DNA of 64,000 bases from Cohaesibacter gelatinilyticus (lineage in GTDB: Bacteria; Pseudomonadota; Alphaproteobacteria; Rhizobiales; Cohaesibacteraceae): NCBI RefSeq assembly GCF_900215605.1, contig NZ_OBEL01000007.1, positions 62,001 through 126,000 of the forward strand, read 5' to 3'. The translations under genes were made by a program, and so were the position numbers. Numbering within the stretch: position 1 is the stretch's first letter; each line of letters begins with the position of its first letter. This document shows positions 43,809 to 52,927 of the stretch, one piece after another. The notes beneath the pieces were generated by a model. The model ran no database searches, was not told the DNA's origin, and was given only the letters and a program-made list of their open reading frames with translations.

Positions 43809-44558
43809 TCAGGCCTCTGTCTCGACATCGGTGACGAAGATATAGCCTTGGCCACGTCTGGTTTGCAGATGCATCGGCTTGGAGGGCACACTCTCGATCT
43901 TGCGGCGGAGTCTCAGGATCATCACATCAATGGTGCGGTCTACATAATTGGAAAGATCGCTGCCAATCTCGGCCAGCAGACGTGGTCGGGGAATGATCTC
44001 ATTGGGGTGGACGAGAAAATATTCCAAAAGACGATATTCGGAATTGGTCAGATGCACTTCCTCACCCGCTGCATCAAACAATTGGCGATGTTCGCGGTCC
44101 AGCATCATGTCACCAAATTGCATACTGTCAGTAGAAGCATCGGCCACCGGTGCGGCCATAACCTGCGCCATTGGATGCCCTTTGCGACGCAACACGGCCC
44201 GTACCCGGGCCACCAGTTCGCGAGGATTGAAAGGCTTCAAAATATAATCGTCAGCCCCGGTTTCCAACCCCAAAATCTTGTCGGTGTCATCGCCAACACC
44301 TGTCAGCATGACAATGGGCAAGGCCAAATTCTGATGAATGGATCGCGTCAGGGTCAGGCCGGATTCCCCATCCAGCCGCAGATCGATCAAAGCCAGATCC
44401 AGCTTCACATCATCGCCAAGAGCAAAGAAATCCTGACTGCCGCGCAAAGGTACGGGCTCGAAGCCATTTTCAAAGAGAAGGTCATAAAGGGATTGCCGCA
44501 TGGCCGCATCATCATCGATGATGGCAATACGAGGCTTCCTTTCCATGAAATCTTCCAC
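43809..44558 (-). CDS. OmpR-family response regulator
   Basis: 249 residues. The receiver domain has IAIIDDDAAM, phospho-Asp in LIDLRLDGESG and the Lys in YILKPFNP; the OmpR-type winged helix is LTNSEYRLLEYFLVHPNEIIPRPRLLAEI...LRRKIE. The GTG at 44558 is chosen as start because GGGAGG lies 8 bases upstream; an ATG four codons later is possible. Operon with the hybrid kinase, divergent from the ABC importer whose promoter region has 9-bp tandem repeats. Confidence 0.92.
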   Translation of the reverse strand: MEDFMERKPRIAIIDDDAAMRQSLYDLLFENGFEPVPLRGSQDFFALGDDVKLDLALIDLRLDGESGLTLTRSIHQNLALPIVMLTGVGDDTDKILGLETGADDYILKPFNPRELVARVRAVLRRKGHPMAQVMAAPVADASTDSMQFGDMMLDREHRQLFDAAGEEVHLTNSEYRLLEYFLVHPNEIIPRPRLLAEIGSDLSNYVDRTIDVMILRLRRKIESVPSKPMHLQTRRGQGYIFVTDVETEA

Positions 44559-44697
44559 TTCACTTCCTCCCGAAAAATGGCCCGATATATGGAAAAATCT
44601 TGGGTACTGTCCTCCAGACGAGCAGATTTTGATCCATTTTGCATCAATCTCCGCAGCCTGTCGTCAGCAATTTGGTTTCAACTTCCGCCCGGTTCGG

Positions 44698-44724
44698 TAA
44701 CACTTGTAACATTCTTAACATTAA
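44698..44724. promoter_or_regulatory. Tandem repeats, probable response-regulator box
   Basis: Three head-to-tail 9-bp units TAACACTTG, TAACATTCT and TAACATTAA start at 44698, 44707 and 44716, in the divergent region about 100 bp before the binding-protein gene. OmpR-family regulators bind tandem direct repeats, though usually spaced 10-11 bp. Confidence 0.5.
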
Positions 44725-44823
44725 AAGTGCCAAAGCGTAGAATTGTTAACCGCCAAATGCTCGCAGGAACAGCAAGGATGAAGCTAGGGTCAAGGCGCAT
44801 AATTTCTTGATCGGGAGGATCAT

Positions 44824-45843
44824 ATGAAAAACAAGATGTTGCTTGGTGTCGCCACCTTGACCCTCGGCCTGTATGCTGGCAGCGCGCTTGCGGCTGGCAA
44901 ACTCAGCGTCGTCTGCTCCAACGAGCAGGATTGGTGCGATCTGATGGCCAATAATTTCGAAGAGGCAACTGGCATTGATGTCTCCATGGTGCGCAAATCA
45001 ACAGGAGAAACCCTTGCTCAGGTTCGCGCCGAAGCGGGCAATCCAAAGATTGATGTCTGGTGGGGAGGTACCGGCGATCCGCACCTCATCGCCGCAGCCG
45101 AAGATCTGACGCAGCCATCTGGCCTGGAGCCACAAGATCTGCTGGGCTGGGCCATGAACATGGCTGACATTTCCGGTGGCAAGACCATCGGCATTCATGC
45201 TGGTGCATTGGGCATCGCTTACAATGCAGACGTCCTGAAGAAAAAAGGCGTCAAACCACCTGCATGCTGGCACGATCTGAAAGACGCAGCTTATAAAGGC
45301 GAAATTCAGGTGGCCAACCCGAACAGCTCCGGCACCGCCTATACGGAACTGGCAACTCTGGTGCAGCTCTTTGGTGAAGATGATGCCTTCAAGCTGCTGG
45401 CTGATATCGGCGAAAATGTGAACCAATATACCAAGTCCGGTTCTGCTCCGTCCAAGGCGGCAGCCCGTGGCGAAACCGGCATCTCCATCGGCTTCATGCA
45501 TGACATGGTCAAGCTGGCCAAGGCTGGTTTCCCTTTGAAAATCGTCTCTCCTTGCGAAGGCACCGGCTATGAAGTGGGCGGCGTCAGCATCATCAAGGGT
45601 GCACGCAATGTCGATGCCGCCAAGAAGTGGGTGGAATTCGTGCTCAGTGCTGAAGCCCAGTCTCGCGGCCCGGAGGTGGGTGTTTATAACGTACCATCCA
45701 ACAGCAAGGCGACCGTTCCTCCAGAATCTCCAGCTTTGGAGACCATCAAGCTGATCGACTATGACTTTGCCACCTATGGCGCATCCGAAACCCGAAAGCG
45801 TCTCTTGAAGCGTTGGGACAAGGACGTGAAGCCGCAAGGCTAA
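44824..45843 (+). CDS. ABC importer binding protein, AfuA/FbpA family
   Basis: 339 residues with a signal peptide (MKNKMLLGVATLTLGLYAGSALAA) and the FbpA-like fold (VVCSNEQDWCDLMANNFEEATGIDVSMVRKSTGETLAQVRAEAGNPKIDVWWGGTGDPHLIAAAED). The iron-ligand tyrosine pair of true ferric-binding proteins is not obvious. AfuA proteins in this family bind sugar phosphates. The adjacent two-component system and HAD phosphatase favour an organophosphate ligand. GGGAGG precedes the start. Confidence 0.85.
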   Translation: MKNKMLLGVATLTLGLYAGSALAAGKLSVVCSNEQDWCDLMANNFEEATGIDVSMVRKSTGETLAQVRAEAGNPKIDVWWGGTGDPHLIAAAEDLTQPSGLEPQDLLGWAMNMADISGGKTIGIHAGALGIAYNADVLKKKGVKPPACWHDLKDAAYKGEIQVANPNSSGTAYTELATLVQLFGEDDAFKLLADIGENVNQYTKSGSAPSKAAARGETGISIGFMHDMVKLAKAGFPLKIVSPCEGTGYEVGGVSIIKGARNVDAAKKWVEFVLSAEAQSRGPEVGVYNVPSNSKATVPPESPALETIKLIDYDFATYGASETRKRLLKRWDKDVKPQG

Positions 45844-45955
45844 GTCAAGCTGATCCAATAAACCTCCAGCTATTGATACGCAAAGTTCAGGGCGCCATTC
45901 GTGACGCCCTGAACAGATAATGCGCCCGAAAAGCTCGATAAAGAGGAAGAGAAAC

Positions 45956-48133
45956 ATGTCACGCACAAGCGGCCTTTGGCTGATTGTGGGACTGATCGGC
46001 TATTGCCTGTTCCCATGGTACAGTTTGGACGATCCCTTTTGGTCCTTTGACTGGATCGGCATCTATCCCGATGCCGATACCGCTCCAGCCCTTTTGCAGG
46101 TTGCCACTTATGGCAAGCTCTATCTTCTGCCGCCTTTGATCGCCTTTGGCTTGATCGGCGCGCTGCTATTTACCTCTCTCAATGTGGTGAGCAAAGCCCG
46201 TGCCATGGGTGCTATTGCCCTGGCCGGGCTGTTGCTTACCGCGATACAGGGCTTGTCCGTTGTGCGCGCCGGACCAAGAGCATTCTCTGCTATTTTAGAA
46301 CCTCTTGGCGGTGCATCAGGTCAGGTCGGATTTGGTGCCGGTGCGATGATAGCACTCTTGGCGCTTCTCTTCATCCTGACCACTTGCATCTCATCCATGG
46401 GCAAGGGACGAGGCGATGCTTTCATCGTCGGCCTGATCGGCCTGATCATCACCCTCGTCGGCATCTTTGTCTTCTTTCCCGTTCTGCATATCCTCATTCG
46501 CGCATTCGAGATGGAAGGCGGCGGCTTCTCCATTGCGGAATTCGGCCCACGCTTTTTTGATAGCAAGATCTGGGGTCTTGGCTGCCTTGCTGGCGGTTCC
46601 TGTGGTTCGGCCATCAATTCGGTCCTGCTGGGCATTGCCACGGGCGCAGGCACAACCCTGCTGGGATTGGCCTTTGCACTGATCTTCACCCGCACCGACT
46701 TCAAGGCCAAGAAGCTGCTGCGGGTGCTGACCATCATTCCGATCATCACCCCGCCTTTCGTGATTGGTCTGGCTCTGATCCTTCTGTTCGGCCGAACAGG
46801 CACCCTCACCCAATTCATGGCCGATATGCTAAATATCGAACCTGCTCGCTGGATTTATGGCTTTGGCGGCATCTATCTGGCCCAGCTTCTCTCTTTTACA
46901 CCCATCGCCTTTTTGGTATTGATCGGCGTGGTAGAGGGCATCAGCCCCTCCATGGAAGAAGCGTCCCAAACGCTGAATGCCAATCGCTGGCATACCTTCC
47001 GCTATGTCTCGCTGCCTTTGATGCGTCCCGGTCTTGCCAATGCCTTTCTTCTTGGATTCATCGAATCCATTGCCGACTTTGGCAACCCCTTGGTGCTGGG
47101 CGGCAACTTCAATGTGCTTTCCACCGAGATCTATTTCGCCATCGTCGGCGCCGTTGCGGACCCGGCCAAGGCCGCCATTCTGGCCATTGCCCTTCTCACA
47201 CTCACCCTGTCGGCCTTTCTGGTTCAGCGCACCTGGCTTGGCAAGAAATCCTACGCCACAGTCACCGGAAAAGCCGATTCCGGCCGTCATGCTGCGCTTA
47301 GCAAAGGCCTGAAATGGACCTGTTATGCCACCGCTCTGCCATGGGCTTTGTTCACGGCGATCGTCTATTCCATGATTGTCTTTGGCAGCTTCGTGAAATT
47401 GTGGGGTTATGATCACAGCTTCACTCTGCATCATTATCTGCGTGGATTCGCCATCAGCTTCACCAATGGCATTCGCTTCAGCGGTGTGGCATGGGATAGC
47501 TATTTCACCACCCTGACCATCTCGACCATCGCCGCACCTTTGACGGCTCTGGTTGGCCTGGCCACGGCCTATCTTCTGGTACGGCAGAAATTTGCAGGCA
47601 AAAGCGCCTTTGAATTCAGCACCATGCTCAGCTTTGCCATTCCCGGCACGGTGATCGGCGTTAGTTATATCATGGCCTTCAATTTCCCGCCCATCGAGCT
47701 GACAGGCACCAGCATCATCCTGATCATCGTCTTTGTCTTTCGCAACATGCCGGTGGGCGTGCGTGGTGGCATCGCGGCCATGTCACAGCTGGACAAAAGT
47801 CTGGATGAGGCCTCCATCACCCTTGGGGCCAACAGTTTCACCACTGTCAAACGAGTGATCGCACCTTTGCTTGGCCCGGCCATTCTGGCAGCACTCACCT
47901 ACAGCTTCGTGCGGGCCATTACCTCGGTCAGTGCGGTAATCTTCCTGGTCAGTGCCGATCATAACATGGCGACATCCTTCATCGTTGGCCGCGTTGAAAA
48001 TGGCGAATTCGGTCTGGCTATCGCTTATTCGGCTGTCCTCATCGTCACAATGCTCGTCGCAATCCTGTTGCTACAACTCGCCATCGGCAGACGTAAATTG
48101 CGCCGCTCCGACCGCGTCGAAGCCGCTGTTTAA
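45956..48133 (+). CDS. Fused ABC permease, AfuB type
   Basis: 725 residues from the ATG at 45956, preceded by a purine-rich AAGAGGAAGAG site. Two BPD-type permease halves are fused; EAA loops are GISPSMEEASQTLNANRWHTF and QLDKSLDEASITLGANSFTTV. An extra N-terminal membrane region of about 190 residues precedes the first half, similar to the long AfuB permeases. Channel of the importer. Confidence 0.87.
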   Translation: MSRTSGLWLIVGLIGYCLFPWYSLDDPFWSFDWIGIYPDADTAPALLQVATYGKLYLLPPLIAFGLIGALLFTSLNVVSKARAMGAIALAGLLLTAIQGLSVVRAGPRAFSAILEPLGGASGQVGFGAGAMIALLALLFILTTCISSMGKGRGDAFIVGLIGLIITLVGIFVFFPVLHILIRAFEMEGGGFSIAEFGPRFFDSKIWGLGCLAGGSCGSAINSVLLGIATGAGTTLLGLAFALIFTRTDFKAKKLLRVLTIIPIITPPFVIGLALILLFGRTGTLTQFMADMLNIEPARWIYGFGGIYLAQLLSFTPIAFLVLIGVVEGISPSMEEASQTLNANRWHTFRYVSLPLMRPGLANAFLLGFIESIADFGNPLVLGGNFNVLSTEIYFAIVGAVADPAKAAILAIALLTLTLSAFLVQRTWLGKKSYATVTGKADSGRHAALSKGLKWTCYATALPWALFTAIVYSMIVFGSFVKLWGYDHSFTLHHYLRGFAISFTNGIRFSGVAWDSYFTTLTISTIAAPLTALVGLATAYLLVRQKFAGKSAFEFSTMLSFAIPGTVIGVSYIMAFNFPPIELTGTSIILIIVFVFRNMPVGVRGGIAAMSQLDKSLDEASITLGANSFTTVKRVIAPLLGPAILAALTYSFVRAITSVSAVIFLVSADHNMATSFIVGRVENGEFGLAIAYSAVLIVTMLVAILLLQLAIGRRKLRRSDRVEAAV

Positions 48134-48155
48134 CAGCAGATTTCTGGAGATAATC

Positions 48156-49223
48156 ATGGAACAGTTTAAAAAAGGCTCCGTCCATTTCAAAGGTGTGGTC
48201 AAAAAATATGGCAGTGTAACCGCACTGAAGAAACTCGATCTCGCCATTGATCCCGGCCAATTGGTCACCCTGCTTGGTCCCAGTGGTTGCGGTAAAACCA
48301 CAACCTTGCGCCTGATTGCCGGGCTGGAAAGCGCCACAAACGGCAAGATCATCATCGGCGGTGAGGATGTCACCCATCTCTCCGCCACCTATCGCAAGGT
48401 CTCGATGGTCTTTCAATCCTATGCGCTCTTCCCGCATATGAGCGTCGCAGAGAATGTCGCCTATGGCCTGACTGTTCAATCCATGCCCAAAAGACAAGCC
48501 ATGGAAAAGGCAGAGCAAGGGCTGGAGATGGTGGGCCTTACAGGCTTTGGCTCGCGCCTTCCCAGCGAATTGTCCGGCGGTCAGCAACAGCGTGTTGCCG
48601 TGGCCCGCGCCGTGGTACTGGAGCCAGAGGTCCTCTTGCTGGATGAGCCACTCTCCAATCTGGACGCCAAATTGCGCCGTCATGTGCGCGAGAAAATCCG
48701 CCAGATCCAGCAGGAGCTGAAACTCACCGCCGTCTATGTGACCCATGATCAGGAAGAAGCCATGGCCGTCTCTGATCGCATCATTGTCATGAAGAATTCC
48801 GAGATTGCCCAGGAAGGCACGCCGCATGATCTCTATGAGCGGCCCAATTCCGCCTTCATTGCCGACTTCATCGGCGATTCCAACCTGATCGATTGCGATA
48901 TTGTCAGCTCCAATGAAGATGGTACGAACATCCAACTGGGCGATAAACAGCTCCGCATTGCCAGCCAGACGGAGCTGAGCGGTCGGGCAAAAGCTGTTCT
49001 GCGTCCTCATCATGTCAGCTTGCGCCCGGCAAATAGGGATGCTGCCTTTATCGGCGAGGTCAGCTATGCCGCTTATCTTGGCAATGAGATCCAATATAGC
49101 GTGCAGAGCGATCTCGGCGAATTATTCGTCATTGCCCAAGCAACGGCACAGCCAATCAGCGTCGGACAATCCGTCGGCATTGATATGCCGACCGATAAAA
49201 TGCGCCTCGTACCAATGGATTGA
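48156..49223 (+). CDS. ABC importer ATPase, AfuC/FbpC type
   Basis: 355 residues. Walker A GPSGCGKTTTL, Q-loop MVFQSYALFPHM, signature LSGGQQQRVAVARAV, Walker B VLLLDEPLSNLD and H-loop VTHDQEEA are complete, followed by a TOBE-like C-terminal domain. GGAGATAATC precedes the ATG. Energises the fused permease. Confidence 0.92.
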   Translation: MEQFKKGSVHFKGVVKKYGSVTALKKLDLAIDPGQLVTLLGPSGCGKTTTLRLIAGLESATNGKIIIGGEDVTHLSATYRKVSMVFQSYALFPHMSVAENVAYGLTVQSMPKRQAMEKAEQGLEMVGLTGFGSRLPSELSGGQQQRVAVARAVVLEPEVLLLDEPLSNLDAKLRRHVREKIRQIQQELKLTAVYVTHDQEEAMAVSDRIIVMKNSEIAQEGTPHDLYERPNSAFIADFIGDSNLIDCDIVSSNEDGTNIQLGDKQLRIASQTELSGRAKAVLRPHHVSLRPANRDAAFIGEVSYAAYLGNEIQYSVQSDLGELFVIAQATAQPISVGQSVGIDMPTDKMRLVPMD

Positions 49224-49240
49224 CGGAACAGACAAAGCAG

Positions 49241-49903
49241 ATGGATAACAACATCACATTCAACCATTACAAGGCCGCTATTTTTGATCTGGACGGAACC
49301 CTCATTCATTCCGAACATGTCTGGGAAGCGGCCAAGGTCGAGGTGCTGGGACGATATGGCATCACCCCGACCAAAGATCTGCTGGATGCCTTCGTCGGTC
49401 GTGGTTTGGCAGACTTCTTTACCGCTCTGCCGGAGGCCCCACTGCCCAAGGAGATAAAAACAGACATCGCCAATCAGATCGGAGCTTACGCCGATATCCA
49501 TCTGCCCAGATTGCGCACGCCGGTGGAAGGTGCATCTGAGCTTTTGAAAAGCCTGCATCGCGAGGGCCTTCACATTGCCATCTGCTCCTCCTCCCCACGC
49601 CGTTATATCGAAAGCGCCATGGCGGATCTGAAAATCGAGAACTATGTGAAGGCCGTCATTTCCGGGGCAGAATTACCGAGAGGCAAGCCCGATCCCCTGC
49701 CCTTTGCCACCACATTGCAAGCTTTGGACATTGCCCCCCATGAGGCTTGCGCTTTTGAGGATTCCCTGCCCGGCGCCAGATCGGCCCATGACGCTGGCAT
49801 GCCCGTCTTCGCCGTCGGCGAAGGCTGTACCGGCCCTGCCTTCAGCTTCTGCCACCACAGAACGGAGAGCTTTCTGGAGCTAACCAAGACAATCAGAGCA
49901 TAG
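49241..49903 (+). CDS. HAD-family phosphatase (beta-phosphoglucomutase-like)
   Basis: 220 residues. Motif I DLDGTLIHSE, motif II SSSPRRY, motif III Lys in GKPDPLPF and motif IV EDSLPGARSAHDAGM are intact, with a helical C1 cap. Soluble and last in the ABC operon, 17 bases after the ATPase. It probably dephosphorylates the imported phospho-compound in the cytoplasm. A mutase role is the alternative. Confidence 0.87.
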   Translation: MDNNITFNHYKAAIFDLDGTLIHSEHVWEAAKVEVLGRYGITPTKDLLDAFVGRGLADFFTALPEAPLPKEIKTDIANQIGAYADIHLPRLRTPVEGASELLKSLHREGLHIAICSSSPRRYIESAMADLKIENYVKAVISGAELPRGKPDPLPFATTLQALDIAPHEACAFEDSLPGARSAHDAGMPVFAVGEGCTGPAFSFCHHRTESFLELTKTIRA

Positions 49904-49905
49904 TT

Positions 49906-50739
49906 TCAGCCGGGCTCAATCGGGTTGGGGCCGTCATAGCTCCAACGATAGACCGGTGGGGTCGGGCCCTTGTTGCGACCTCCCTGCTGCATTTGCTCCC
50001 AGGCATGAGACATGGCCCCGACGGAGCGAGAAAGACAAAACAGACCCCGTGCCAGTGGTCCGGCAAAGCCCAGTTCTGCATAGATGACCGCCGTCGCCCC
50101 ATCGATATTCATCGGCACCGGCTTGCCTTTGCGATCATTCAAGACCTTCTGGATCGCCCGCCCGATCTGAGCAAACTCACCGCTCACAAAGCCTTCACTT
50201 GCAGCCTCATCTACCAGCCCCAAGAGACGCGGCGCGCGGGGGTCTTCGGGCTTATGAAAGCGATGGCCAAAGCCGGGAATGAATTTGCTGCCTGTTGCCT
50301 GCCACTCATCAATCTTGCTGGCGGCTGCTTCCTCGATAGTCATGCCGTCGACAACAGCTGCACGAATGGAATGATAAAGCTCCACCGCTTGCTCCCCTGC
50401 CCCGCCATGCACATCGTCCAGCATATTCACCGCATTGGCCATGGCCCCGTTTAGCGACAGGCCGCAGGTCACCGCCATGCGAGCCGCAGCGATGGATGGC
50501 GCTTGCGGGCCATGATCCACCGCTGCCACCAAAGCACATTCCAGGAGCTTGGCTTGCGGGGCACCTGGCAAATCACCACGTGTCATCAACCAGATCATTT
50601 GCGCAAAGCTGGCATTGCCAATCAGCTCTTCAATCGGATGGCCCCGAAAGCGGATCTGACCCGGGGCCATATCAATGATGGATGTGGTCCACCAGTCAGA
50701 GACATCATTATTCTGACCGGGCACAACGGCCTTGCTCAT
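49906..50739 (-). CDS. Citryl-CoA lyase / citrate-synthase-like protein
   Basis: 277 residues, shorter than citrate synthase (about 430) and lacking its small-domain N-terminus. Catalytic elements are present: His in DDVHGGAGEQ, GFGHRFHKPEDPRA, and the Asp in MNIDGATAVIYAELGF. Members cleave citryl-CoA-type thioesters to acetyl-CoA plus an oxoacid. The 4-base overlap with the CoA-transferase gene upstream suggests that enzyme makes the CoA thioester cleaved here. Confidence 0.8.
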   Translation of the reverse strand: MSKAVVPGQNNDVSDWWTTSIIDMAPGQIRFRGHPIEELIGNASFAQMIWLMTRGDLPGAPQAKLLECALVAAVDHGPQAPSIAAARMAVTCGLSLNGAMANAVNMLDDVHGGAGEQAVELYHSIRAAVVDGMTIEEAAASKIDEWQATGSKFIPGFGHRFHKPEDPRAPRLLGLVDEAASEGFVSGEFAQIGRAIQKVLNDRKGKPVPMNIDGATAVIYAELGFAGPLARGLFCLSRSVGAMSHAWEQMQQGGRNKGPTPPVYRWSYDGPNPIEPG

Positions 50740-51929
50740 ATCACGCCCTCCTCTTGCAGAGCGGCAATCTTGCTTGGGGACAGGCCTAACTCTGCCCAGA
50801 TCCTTTCATTATCCTGCCCCAGCAAAGGCGGCGGCGCGTCCACACTTGGCGCTTCTCCATCCAGCTTGATGCCCGTCGTCACCACCTCGATATCACGCCC
50901 GACGCCCGGCACATTTTCAAAGCTGGACAGAAAACCGCGCTCAGATATCTGCGGCTGCTTCAAAATTTCCGGCACGCTCAAAACGGCCCCGGCAGGCACC
51001 CCAATGGCATTCAGCTCCTTGGCCCAGCCTCGCGCCGAGCGAGTGGTGAGCACCTTTTCCAGCTCGGCTTTCAACGCCAGACGATTGCACTTTCTATCTT
51101 CTCGGGTCAAATAGTCTTTGTGGCTTTGCAAGGCGCTGAGCCCCAGATGATCGGAGAGCAAAACCCATTGCTCATCCTTGTTGGCCGCAATGTTCAAAAG
51201 CCCATCTTTGGCCGCAAAGGTACCAGAAGGTGCAGAGGTTGGGTTCTCATTGCCATTGGCGCTTGGCTCCACCCCGGCAATCAAATGGTTGGACACCACC
51301 CAGCCCATGGTCGCAAGCACGCTCTCCAGCATGGAAACATCCAGAAATGCGCCGCGTGGCCGCGCATTCAGCGCCGCCGCAATGGCAAAGGCCGCGGTCA
51401 TGCCACCGACCGTATCCGCCACCGGATAACCAACGCGCAAGGGTGCGCTGTTCTCATCGCCAGTGATCGACATCACCCCCGATGCCCCTTGAATGATCTG
51501 ATCATAGGCCGGGCGATGGATCCATGGCCCTTCCTGTCCAAAGCCGGAAATGGCGCAATAGATCAGATCGGGCTTGATCTCCTTCAACCGGTCATAGCCA
51601 ACCCCAAGACGGGTCATCACACCGGGGCGAAAATTCTCGACCAGCACATCGGCACTTTCCACCAGCCGCCCGAACAGAGCTTTGCCTCGCTCAGATTTCA
51701 GATTGATCGTGACGCTTTTCTTGCCCGCATTCTGCGCCAGAAAAGACACGCCCATGCCAGCCTCATTCAGCTCGGCATCTGCCCCCAATTGCCGCGCCAA
51801 ATCACCCCGTCCGGTTGCTTCAACCTTGATGACCTCTGCCCCCAAATGCACCAGCTGATGACAACAAAACGGCCCGGCCAGCACATTGGTCAGATCCAGC
51901 ACCCGAATGCTCTCAAGCGGTTTGACCAT
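50736..51929 (-). CDS. CaiB/BaiF (family III) CoA-transferase
   Basis: 397 residues from the ATG at 51929, preceded by GGAGAAG. Family III landmarks: IRVLDLTNVLAGPFCCHQLVHLGAEVIKVE, NAGKKSVTINLKSERGK, the ADVLVENFRPGVMTRLG block with the Asp of the active site near DADVLVENFRP-type sequence, and ISGFGQEGPW. It transfers CoA between carboxylic acids. With the citryl-CoA-lyase-like partner it would activate and cleave a citrate-like acid (citrate, citramalate or similar); substrate unknown. Confidence 0.85.
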   Translation of the reverse strand: MVKPLESIRVLDLTNVLAGPFCCHQLVHLGAEVIKVEATGRGDLARQLGADAELNEAGMGVSFLAQNAGKKSVTINLKSERGKALFGRLVESADVLVENFRPGVMTRLGVGYDRLKEIKPDLIYCAISGFGQEGPWIHRPAYDQIIQGASGVMSITGDENSAPLRVGYPVADTVGGMTAAFAIAAALNARPRGAFLDVSMLESVLATMGWVVSNHLIAGVEPSANGNENPTSAPSGTFAAKDGLLNIAANKDEQWVLLSDHLGLSALQSHKDYLTREDRKCNRLALKAELEKVLTTRSARGWAKELNAIGVPAGAVLSVPEILKQPQISERGFLSSFENVPGVGRDIEVVTTGIKLDGEAPSVDAPPPLLGQDNERIWAELGLSPSKIAALQEEGVI

Positions 51930-51994
51930 GTTGCTTCTCCAAGGACATGCAATCGGCAGGGCGAACCATGCCGGGTGAAAGGATTTCCACAAAT

Positions 51995-52013
51995 CGTTCT
52001 ATTAAATAGAACG
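51995..52013. promoter_or_regulatory. IclR-type operator between caiB-like and iclR genes
   Basis: CGTTCTATTAAATAGAACG is a perfect 19-bp palindrome 66 bp before the CoA-transferase start. A further half-site AGAACG occurs at 52028-52033. Position and form suit the divergent IclR regulator. Confidence 0.7.
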
Positions 52014-52066
52014 TAGTTGCCTTTATTAGAACGATATGCCATAAGAGGAGAAATTGTCAACCAGAA

Positions 52067-52169
52067 CCAAACCACTGCACATGATCACTGAATCAAGGAC
52101 AGCGCTTTCGTTCTTTATTTTGACGCGAATTCTTGTCCGAAAAGTCTGCAACTTTTCTTCGAATGCGCG
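52067..52169 (-). repeat. Element A copy 6 (near full-length)
   Basis: Minus orientation. It has the first hairpin (CCGAAAAGTCTGCAACTTTTC) plus the AAAGCGCT...TGATTCAG second half seen in the riboswitch copy, about 103 bp in total. It fills the leader directly upstream of the IclR gene. Confidence 0.75.
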
Positions 52170-52185
52170 GTAGGAGCAATCACGC

Positions 52186-52869
52186 ATGTCTGAAAGCAAG
52201 GGCGTCGAGGCCGTGGAACGCGCGTTATCCATTCTGGATTGTTTTCGAACAGACAAGACCGAGCTCAGCCTGGCAGAAATCTCAAAGACAACAGGGCTTT
52301 ACAAAAGCACCATCCTGCGTCTTGGCGTCTCATTGGAAAAATATGGATATGTGATCCGCAGCGAAGGCAGCCGTTTTCGCCTTGGCCCATCCGCATGGCA
52401 TCTCGGGGCCATCTATCGCCAGGGATTTGATCTCAGCACCCTGTTGCGACCGGAGCTGAAGCGTTTGTCGGAAGCCACCTTTGAGACCGCATCCTATTAT
52501 GTGCGCGAAGGCAATGCCCGCATCTGCCTGTTTCGCAGCGAACCCATCCGCGCCATTCGTCATTCCATCGATGAAGGACGCAGCATGCCACTGGAACTCG
52601 GCGCATCCGGCCGGGTGCTGCTGGCATTCTCAAACAACGAGGAAGAGGGGCAACGAGAGGTGCGCGAAAAAGGCTTTGCCCTTTCAATGGGCGAGCGGGA
52701 CGAAGACGTCGCCGCCATGGCCGTGCCCATCCTCACTCCGTCAGGCCACCTGCTCGGCGCGCTGACTGTCTCCGGCCTCATCACGCGCTTCACCCCGGAC
52801 AAACACGCACCGATCCTGACCGCCCTGAAAGCCAGCCAGCAACGCCTGATGAACCAGATTTCGGAATAA
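52186..52869 (+). CDS. IclR family regulator
   Basis: 227 residues. The winged HTH (GVEAVERALSILDCFRTDKTELSLAEISKTTGLYKSTILRLGVSLEKYGYV) is followed by the IclR effector domain (LKRLSEATFETASYYVREGNARICLFRSEPIRAIRHSIDEGRSMPLELGASGRVLLAF...VPILTPSGHLLGALTVSGL). Divergent from the CoA-transferase/lyase operon, with a perfect palindrome between them; presumably its repressor or activator. Confidence 0.92.
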   Translation: MSESKGVEAVERALSILDCFRTDKTELSLAEISKTTGLYKSTILRLGVSLEKYGYVIRSEGSRFRLGPSAWHLGAIYRQGFDLSTLLRPELKRLSEATFETASYYVREGNARICLFRSEPIRAIRHSIDEGRSMPLELGASGRVLLAFSNNEEEGQREVREKGFALSMGERDEDVAAMAVPILTPSGHLLGALTVSGLITRFTPDKHAPILTALKASQQRLMNQISE

Positions 52870-52927
52870 AGCCACCGATGACTGATGACGCCTAAGCATG
52901 AAGGCATTGAGAGAAGAAATGTGAGGA

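Noticed and set aside
45956-48133. Initial reading of 44.8-49.2 kb as a ferric iron FbpABC system
   Set aside because: Fused long permease, two-component partner and terminal HAD phosphatase fit an AfuABC-like organophosphate importer better, and no obvious ferric tyrosine pair or Fur box was seen. Not fully excluded.
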